This document shows, piece after piece, positions 55,766-64,000 of a stretch of 64,000 nt of DNA (positions are counted from its first letter, which is position 1; every line of letters starts with the position of its first letter). Source of the DNA: Cyprinodon diabolis (taxonomy: Eukaryota > Chordata > Actinopteri > Cyprinodontiformes > Cyprinodontidae); NCBI GenBank assembly GCA_030533445.1, contig CM060080.1:23389377-23453376 (forward strand). The letters run 5' to 3'. Under the pieces are notes generated by a model. It was given only the letters and a program-made list of their open reading frames with translations. It searched no databases and was not told the origin of the DNA. The translations under genes and the position numbers were made by a program.

Positions 55766-58392
55766 TGTGTACGTTTACAACTTTTAACGAGAGCCAATTG
55801 CCAAAGATTTATGAGCCAAAGGGCGGTAATACATCACCAATCGTACAACGAAAGAAACAGCTTTACCCGTCATTAAATATTAAATATTTGTCTTGCACAT
55901 CTAAAAAATATATTGATATATTTTAAAATATTTTCATTTTTACCAAAAAAAATGTATTTGTGTTTTTTATGTCTTAATCTACAGCTAATGTCTGCAGCTT
56001 ATGTCTTTTACTGCAGCTGATGTTTGTGTCCTTGGCTGTTTTATAAGTTGGGTGGTTTTTGTAAGATGGATAAGATATAAGATGAATCTTCACTGTGTTT
56101 CAATTCATTGGAAATGTAATGGAGTCAGACTAAGCTGAAACATAAAACTGGAAAGATAAGTTTGTGATTAAAACCTGATATACGTACGACATTCTGCTGC
56201 CTTAAGGGTCAATGACTAAGCATCACATGCAGGGACATAAAGCAGGGAACATGGGTTTTAGCTTCCTCAAATGAAATTAAAATAATATAAAAAATACCAA
56301 CAATAAAAAAGGAACTTTTTAAAATACATCAGGCAAAACTTGAAAAGTGATACGCAAATAAATAAATGACACAACTATTAAATTAATGCATTATATAAAA
56401 AAAGAGTGGAAGTGCTTACTTCATTAGTAAGTAAGTATGACTGAGAGGTTTAGTTTGCAAGGTAATATTCAGGTATATTTTGGTCTTATTAGGAACATCA
56501 CCTAAAACTACAAAGTGAAAACAGTTGCCCCAGGACAGGCTTGATAGCTGATACTTTGTGTATCTCAGCAAATATAAGCTACTGTGTGAGAAGCAACTAG
56601 CTAAGGAGGAAAAGCTTAAAGAAATTAACAACTAAAATGGACTGCAATAAGTTAAACGTATTGTACATTTAAGCTGGTTTTCCTCTGTTCCAAAATGTTA
56701 TATTACAGAAACTTCTACGACCTGTTCCTGCATCTATAGCCTTAGCTAAAACTGTACTGAGCATTCAGCATTACGTATCTTTATGTAGTTGGTAGATCTA
56801 TATAAGGATCATTAGGACCTGTCGGCACAGAAGAATAGAAAACAATTACTTTAACAGCCCTATTTGTTTTGGATGCCCAAGGATTTATGTTACCCAGGTG
56901 ATAGAAATCCCAGGGAAATTGTCAGTACTGTTTCCATTACTCTAAATGCCCAGGGACACTCAGCCATAGAGAACACAAATAACAAGAATAAAAAACATCT
57001 AACAGGATGATTTTATTTAAACACGGTAAATGACAGGTAAAATCTTAACTCATTACGTTTAATTGGCACAGTTTGTCACACTCTGAGAGCTGTGTGCAGG
57101 TTTTATAGTGTACTCGCTAACCTGTCCTTGCAGGTTCTGTCAGCAGAGTGGCAGCCTTAGCCTCTTATCTTTGACTTCAGTCAGGAGGTGTTTAAGGAGA
57201 GCTGAAACCAAGAAGAAGATGCCAGTTTATTTTTGTTTGCAGCAACAGACCGACTCCCTGGAATGCCTTTAGAAAGATTAATCCTGTTTTTTCTCCCTAA
57301 TTTTAAGACTATCTTGATTCCAGATTGCTCAGCCAAAATCCAAGATGTGCAGATATCCAAGTGAGTCTCTCTGCTTGTCCTCAGAACCCATCTGGAAAGG
57401 GAAAACAGAGTTCAGTAGTCTTATCAAGGGATCACCTAGCTGGCAATCCCCCACGCTCATTTCCCTGCTGCCTGAGTACCCTCACCAGGAACCATGAGAC
57501 CCCCAACACCTAAAACAGATAACAGCAACCTGCCTTTCTGTCTCTGTTTGCAGTCATTGCTTCTTTTATTTTCTTTCTGTCTGTCTGCTCTTAAGTAGTT
57601 TCTTCTCACACAGCCTGGTGTTGCTGAGGAGAACAATGGATTAGCTATCAGCAGCTTAATCAAATTTAAAAGGTGCTCTATTTTATTTATTGAAGTCAAG
57701 TTTCTAGGCAACACAAATAATGATGCATGCATTTTTGTTCTAGCTCAAATAAAGGACAGGGCGTGCTGGTAGTTAGAACTGCTGTCCTTTATCAGGACCA
57801 ATATATACCTGAATAATTACCTCACGTACTGAATCTCTCAGTCATGCTCACATGCACACTAACTGCAGGTTATATTTATTATCACTTAAACAAGAACAGA
57901 ATCTCTGTTTGTAAATTTTGCTTTATGTATTTTACCAAACTCCTTTCTTGTGTCGTTGCTCTTTCATATTTGAAGAAGTTCAAAGCGAAAACAAAACCTG
58001 AAATGCATTCATTGATGTGTGTTCCTCCTTGTGATGCTCTGTCATTCCTCTGCCTTTAGAGCTGCAGAATGTCATATGGCAGGTTTTTTTAATTAAAATG
58101 TTTTCCTTCCAGCTTTAAGTTTCAGTTGTAATTTCCCGTAACTTTTCAAAACAAGAATTCTAAACTGCGAGGTGAAGCAAATAAAAACAGAAAGTTCAAA
58201 TTACAAACTTTATTCAGAAAACTTTATGATCACCTTTATTTGCAATTTGTTATTTTTCTGCATGTTTTTCCTGTTTAACTGTTAACAGATATATCGCCAT
58301 TCTAAAATTGGTAACTTAGCCTTTCTAGGGCAAATATAACATGGGTTTAGTTTTTAACAGTTTTTGGCCCTTTAAAGTATTTTATATACATG
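55766..58392 (+). repeat. Large repeat family R, copy C
   Basis: Direct similarity to copy A from 2740 to about 6000, but without the TTAA insert (empty site near 56375). Compared with copy A it has the extra hairpin segment at about 57745-57795 that copy B also has. Both inverted-repeat arms are present (about 56130-56350 and 57880-58110). Confidence 0.75.
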
Positions 58393-59948
58393 GAGTCTGA
58401 GCCTGTCTATTCTTCTTTGACTGTTCAGGAACTGGACGACTATAAAAAGAAAAACATTAGTCAGAACCACATCGGTTACATGCATAAAAAGTATGACTCA
58501 TGCCTTTTCTAGATCTTACAGTTTAAGTGAGGCTCAATCTATAATACTGGATTACCTACTTAAACATAAAAAGCAACAATATGCAAATACATTTCATGAA
58601 CAAACAGACATGTCTAGGTTATTTATTTTTGCTGTCGCCTATTTGGAAACACAGGAAGGAGCAATCAGCTAATTGAGCTTAGTGATTGGGAAAAAAATCT
58701 TTGATTCCTTTTGAGGCAAGTTGAAAAGTCAGCTAAGTACAAAACAGAGAGGAAAACAAAAAGAAAAGTGACAAGATGAGAGGAACAAACTGTAGAACAA
58801 ATAATGTATGTCTATTCTATTAAAATTTATGTATCTGTATAATGGGTCTGTTTTATGTATTGTCTTCTCAATCCAGAGGGCTCCCTGCCTGCCTTTGCCC
58901 CAAATTTCCTAAATCCACCCCTGCTGCTCTTAGCTAGAGTCTCCTCACACAGTACTTATTATTGTTGAGCAACACAATAATCAGCTATCAGCGGGTTAGT
59001 CAAATTTAAAAGGTGCTCTGTTTTCTTTATTGAAGTCAAATTTATAGGCACCACAAATAATGATCCAGAATGTAGTCTTCAGGTTTGGCTCTCTAGGGCA
59101 GGCAGGCAGATTCAGGTTAAGCTCATCCAGAGCTTCTCTCGAGAGACTGGTTTTCCTAGGAGCGAGAAGACAGAGGCAATTGGGTTAAGGTTTCTCTAGG
59201 AAGATAACTTTCAGTAAATTCAGAGGCTCATGTTCGCTAACCAAACTTGGCTAACACTGCGGCGTCGAAGCAAGGTCTGGCAGCTGCTTATGAAGGCTGT
59301 TCTCCTGATGAGCTGATGAGCATCAGCTGAGCTGGGGGGCTCCAGCCCAGGAGGATCCACAGCGCACTCTGCTGGAGAAGGTGGAGAATCTCCAGATCCC
59401 AACACTTAAGCAAGAAGAGAACTATCAGTCCATATTTTTGAAATCCTTGTTTGTAAATTATGGTTTTGTACTTCACCAAACAAATTTTTATATTGTTGCT
59501 TTCTCACATTTGAAGAAGCTCAATGGGAAAACAATACTTGAGCTTACATTCAGTGACTTGTGTTCCTCCTTGTGATGCTCTGTCATTCCTCTGCCTTTAG
59601 AGCAACAGGATGTCATATGGCAGGTTTTTCATCATAATGTTTTCCTTCCAACTTTAAGTTTCTGTTGTATTTTACTATAAGTTTTCAAAACAAGAATTCT
59701 GATCTTTTTTGCAGATATGAAGCAAATAAAAACAGAAAGTTCAAATAAGAAATTCAGTCAGAGTCTTACACTTCCTGATCACCTTAATTTGCAATTTGTT
59801 ATTTTTCTGCATTTCTTTCCTATTTAACTGTTAACAGATATGTTGCTGTTCTACAATTGTTTACTTAGCCTTTCTAGACCAAGTATGACATGGGTTTAGT
59901 TTTTAACAGTTTTTGGCCCTTTACAAGTACAGGTATTTTATTTACAAA
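58393..59948 (+). repeat. 1,556-bp tandem duplication, unit 1
   Basis: The unit begins GAGTCTGAGCCTGTCTATTC. Every landmark recurs exactly 1,556 bp downstream, for example 59220-59405 at 60776-60961. It contains a partial R copy and an inverted gypsy LTR piece (about 59080-59405). Confidence 0.92.
59080..59405 (-). repeat. Partial gypsy LTR inside the duplicated unit
   Basis: Reverse-complement similarity to the LTR at 39441-39830 (TGTTGGGATCTGGA start, CCAGCAGAGTGCGC block, GCCAGACCTTGCTTC block). It replaces part of an R copy. The same piece is at about 60636-60961 in unit 2. Confidence 0.8.
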
Positions 59949-61504
59949 GAGTCTGAGCCTGTCTATTCTTCTTTGACTGTTCAGGAACTGGACGACTATA
60001 AAAAGAAAAACATTAGTCAGAACCACATCGGTTACATGCATAAAAAGTATGACTCATGCCTTTTCTAGATCTTACAGTTTAAGTGAGGCTCAATCTATAA
60101 TACTGGATTACCTACTTAAACATAAAAAGCAACAATATGCAAATACATTTCATGAACAAACAGACATGTCTAGGTTATTTATTTTTGCTGTCGCCTATTT
60201 GGAAACACAGGAAGGAGCAATCAGCTAATTGAGCTTAGTGATTGGGAAAAAAATCTTTGATTCCTTTTGAGGCAAGTTGAAAAGTCAGCTAAGTACAAAA
60301 CAGAGAGGAAAACAAAAAGAAAAGTGACAAGATGAGAGGAACAAACTGTAGAACAAATAATGTATGTCTATTCTATTAAAATTTATGTATCTGTATAATG
60401 GGTCTGTTTTATGTATTGTCTTCTCAATCCAGAGGGCTCCCTGCCTGCCTTTGCCCCAAATTTCCTAAATCCACCCCTGCTGCTCTTAGCTAGAGTCTCC
60501 TCACACAGTACTTATTATTGTTGAGCAACACAATAATCAGCTATCAGCGGGTTAGTCAAATTTAAAAGGTGCTCTGTTTTCTTTATTGAAGTCAAATTTA
60601 TAGGCACCACAAATAATGATCCAGAATGTAGTCTTCAGGTTTGGCTCTCTAGGGCAGGCAGGCAGATTCAGGTTAAGCTCATCCAGAGCTTCTCTCGAGA
60701 GACTGGTTTTCCTAGGAGCGAGAAGACAGAGGCAATTGGGTTAAGGTTTCTCTAGGAAGATAACTTTCAGTAAATTCAGAGGCTCATGTTCGCTAACCAA
60801 ACTTGGCTAACACTGCGGCGTCGAAGCAAGGTCTGGCAGCTGCTTATGAAGGCTGTTCTCCTGATGAGCTGATGAGCATCAGCTGAGCTGGGGGGCTCCA
60901 GCCCAGGAGGATCCACAGCGCACTCTGCTGGAGAAGGTGGAGAATCTCCAGATCCCAACACTTAAGCAAGAAGAGAACTATCAGTCCATATTTTTGAAAT
61001 CCTTGTTTGTAAATTATGGTTTTGTACTTCACCAAACAAATTTTTATATTGTTGCTTTCTCACATTTGAAGAAGCTCAATGGGAAAACAATACTTGAGCT
61101 TACATTCAGTGACTTGTGTTCCTCCTTGTGATGCTCTGTCATTCCTCTGCCTTTAGAGCAACAGGATGTCATATGGCAGGTTTTTCATCACAATGTTTTC
61201 CTTCCAACTTTAAGTTTCTGTTGTATTTTACTATAAGTTTTCAAAACAAGAATTCTGATCTTTTTTGCAGATATGAAGCAAATAAAAACAGAAAGTTCAA
61301 ATAAGAAATTCAGTCAGAGTCTTACACTTCCTGATCACCTTAATTTGCAATTTGTTATTTTTCTGCATTTCTTTCCTATTTAACTGTTAACAGATATGTT
61401 GCTGTTCTACAATTGTTTACTTAGCCTTTCTAGACCAAGTATGACATGGGTTTAGTTTTTAACAGTTTTTGGCCCTTTACAAGTACAGGTATTTTATTTA
61501 CAAA
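59949..61504 (+). repeat. 1,556-bp tandem duplication, unit 2
   Basis: Almost identical to unit 1: the only difference I noticed is CATCATAATG at about 59630 against CATCACAATG at about 61186. The similarity continues about 65 bp past the unit into 61505-61569 and then diverges, so the recombining stretch was a short local homology. Confidence 0.92.
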
Positions 61505-64000
61505 GAGTCTGAGCCTGTCTATTCTTCTTTGACTGTTCAGGAACTGGACGACTATAAAAAGAAAAACATTAGTCAGAACCACATTGGTTACCTGCATAAA
61601 AAGTATGACTCATGCTTTTTGTAGTTCTTACAGTTTAAGTAAACCCATAAGACTGGATTACCTACTAATTAAACATAAAAAGCAACAATATGCAAATACA
61701 TTACTGTAAACAAACACACACGTCTATATATGGTCGACACGCCTGCCGACAGGGAGGGACAACTTGGCCGCTTGTCCCAGGACTAAGGTATTTTAAAGAT
61801 GTTTGCAAGGAAAATTGAGTTTTATTCGTTAGTTTCATAAAATAATTTCCTATTATTACTCTCTTTAGATTATCCACAGCAGTATTGGGAAGTACACCCA
61901 CTAGACATTCCCTCTAGCTGGTTATGCCCCTGATGCAATTTCCCTAAAGTTTATCAAGCTGCTATACAGTACACTAAAGTTTGGACACACCTTCTCATTC
62001 AAAGAGCTTTCTTTATTTTCATGACTATGAAAATTTTAGCTTCACGTTGAAGTCATCAAAACTAACACAGAACCTGAATCTTCCCCTTTTTACATGGTCA
62101 GGAAGCAGCTCTATCATTTTAACATAGTTACATGGCTCTCACCTGAAGAACCTGCCCTTAAGGAACAGCTTTAGATCTTTAAACTTTAGATCCCCCTCAC
62201 CTGCAAAAGCCTGTGAATAAAGCCATAGCCCATCATGGCTCCTCCCCTCAGTGATCTGAAGGGAGGGGGCCTTTAGAACTGTGCTGGCTGAGACTTATAT
62301 TATTTATGGCCCACATATTCCTCTAAACCTTTATTTGAGGGATGGCATGGGCCTCTGTGAGTATATTAGACTACAATAACTACAAATTATTGTGTTATCT
62401 GATCGATAAGAAATACCTTAAGATCTTTATAAGTAACCATCACAAACCCGCACACAGAGATTGGAAGAATTTGTCCTGCTGTTGGTTATCAGTTTTTTCT
62501 GAGTCTCAGCAATGAGAGAAAGAACCGAGTAGCAATATCACGGAAAGCTGTATGAAAAGTAAAAAATATCCAGGGCGAAAAAGTTTCAATTGGCACAACT
62601 AACAGTTTAATTTTTTCCATTTCTCTGTCATCCTTCATGTCTTTAGAATAAAAATGAGCAAAAATGAATGTTTTCCCTTTTCTGTTCTCAAAAGCACTGA
62701 CTGTTTATACTGAGGGAAACAAATTATTTACAGTCCAACTCGTTAGAAATGTCTTTAAAGTTGAAAGTGTGTTGCAGGAAAAAAGCAAAATAGCAACAAA
62801 AAATGCCACAGGGAAGAGTGAAATCAGTAGTTGGAATTCAGTTTATATATTGTGTGAATACAAGGGCGTAGGTTTGATTTCAACTTTGGTAGGGATACTA
62901 TTCTTCAGTTTCATTGGTCCTTTGCAAAAATATGCATGCTCTTTTTTATGCTTAATGTGAGCTTCAGGGCTCATTTTGTTTAAAGAGAACAGCAGCATTT
63001 CTTGCTACATTAATACAAATCTTATAAGCACTACATGCACTAGATGCTGTTTATCAATATTTAAAGCATAACTGGCTCTGATGAATGTGGAATTAGGACT
63101 TTTTCCACTTTGAAAAGGATTGCATTTAAATTTACCTGCTACTAAGACTGTCTGTTTAACCAAATATAGTCTATAATATTCAGATTTATCCTGCGTTTTC
63201 TTCTGAAAATATAGAATTATGCAGAGGTAAAACCCACTCTTATTTTTTTTTTTATCTAATATGCTCTCTCTGGATCATGAAAAATAATACATTAAAGGGA
63301 CGGCAAATAAATGTATTGTATTTACATGTGCACTGGAACTAGAAGAGGAAGTGACACTGAGCATTTAAAATATTAATATTAGAAGTTGTACATCTGGGCT
63401 GTAGTTACTCTGTGTAGCTAATTTCATGTATTTTATCTATGGCTGAAACAATTAATCATACTAACAAATTATTTAAATAATCGTGAACTATGTAATTGAT
63501 TAATCGTTAACTGGAATATAGGGCCACTAAAATGTGCCTTTAGCCGACAGAGCAACCCGCTTAGAGCAGGAATTATACCAAGAGTGTAAAAAATATGTAA
63601 ACATTTTGCATTTAAGAAGTAAAAAAAAATAGTTTTTGTCTGTCAATATTCTCGATCCAGAACTCCTCCAAAGGAAACGTTTAAACGTTTCTGTTTCACC
63701 TGGTTTCATTTCATAAAAGATCTTCTTTAAGGAGCCTTTGGCTATCTGATTAAAAGATAAAATAAAAGAAATCCTAACATTGTTAACTTAGATTTCTCAA
63801 GTTCCACAAATCAAAAAACTCTCTCCTGCTTCTTTACAGAACTCCAATCAGAAGCTTTCGCCTGTTTTAGCGTAGATAATAGATTTTTTAATTCGGACTA
63901 GTTTCGTAGCCCAATCTTAATTTATTTTAGCGTCTTTTTTTTCGCGCTCCAAGCATCCACGCGCGCACATACAGACTAGAAAACACGCAATCAGAAAGAG
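61505..64000. other. End of R-type sequence and unassigned AT-rich region
   Basis: 61505-61735 repeats the R sequence of about 5930-6150. 61968-62060 (CAGTACACTAAAGTTTGGACACACC type) matches the end of a common fish DNA-transposon repeat. 63432-63525 (GCTGAAACAATTAATCAT and ATTGATTAATCGTTAACTGG) resembles a hAT end. No gene was recognised. Confidence 0.4.

Overview
The window is a vertebrate, almost certainly teleost (ray-finned fish), genomic segment. It is AT-rich, gene-poor and packed with fish-type transposable elements (Tc1, hAT, piggyBac-like, PIF/Harbinger-like, Sushi-type gypsy, BEL/Pao, L1/Tx1-, Rex1-, RTE- and I-group LINE pieces, a tRNA-derived SINE). Gene structures have GT/AG introns, TATA boxes and AATAAA signals. 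I cannot name the species.

Two host gene systems are visible. The first is a small cluster of ISG12 (IFI6/IFI27-like) interferon-inducible genes on the + strand: a one-exon fragment at 11.7 kb, a gene whose promoter and first exon lie at 14.57-14.72 kb while its only recognisable exons 2-4 lie at 38.69-39.16 kb, and a compact complete four-exon gene at 50.87-51.46 kb. Both promoters carry an ISRE-like GAAAnGAAAC and a TATA box and share about 650 bp of upstream sequence. The second is a 1,124-codon + strand reading frame at 21.0-24.4 kb for an extremely acidic, probably nuclear protein with 28 copies of an FSSESLDE-type motif arranged in a higher-order repeat. It lies inside the roughly 24 kb gap between exon 1 and exon 2 of the split ISG12 gene.

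Layout. 0.5-9.2 kb: Tc1 relic hit by a hAT element, copy A of a large repeat family (called R here) hit by a TTAA-targeting element, and a hAT nested in another hAT-like element. 9.2-14 kb: SINE, ISG12 fragment, small MITEs. 14-17 kb: ISG12 promoter and exon 1, then TE. 17-24.7 kb: candidate 5' exon, hAT insertion, acidic gene. 26-37 kb: foldback element, L1-like, BEL/Pao and Rex1-like fragments, and a piggyBac-like element with two further insertions nested inside it. 37-42 kb: hAT, ISG12 exons 2-4, Sushi-type LTR plus broken gag with coding minisatellites. 42-50 kb: R copy B in inverted orientation (with hAT), Tc1 relic, long palindrome, I-group LINE. 50-51.6 kb: complete ISG12 gene. 53-62 kb: RTE tail, Tc1 relic, R copy C and a near-identical 1,556-bp tandem duplication. 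The rest is unassigned AT-rich sequence.

For many insertions the target-site duplication is directly readable, so insertion order can be worked out. Family names rest on recognised motifs and remembered fish repeat patterns, not on a database search.
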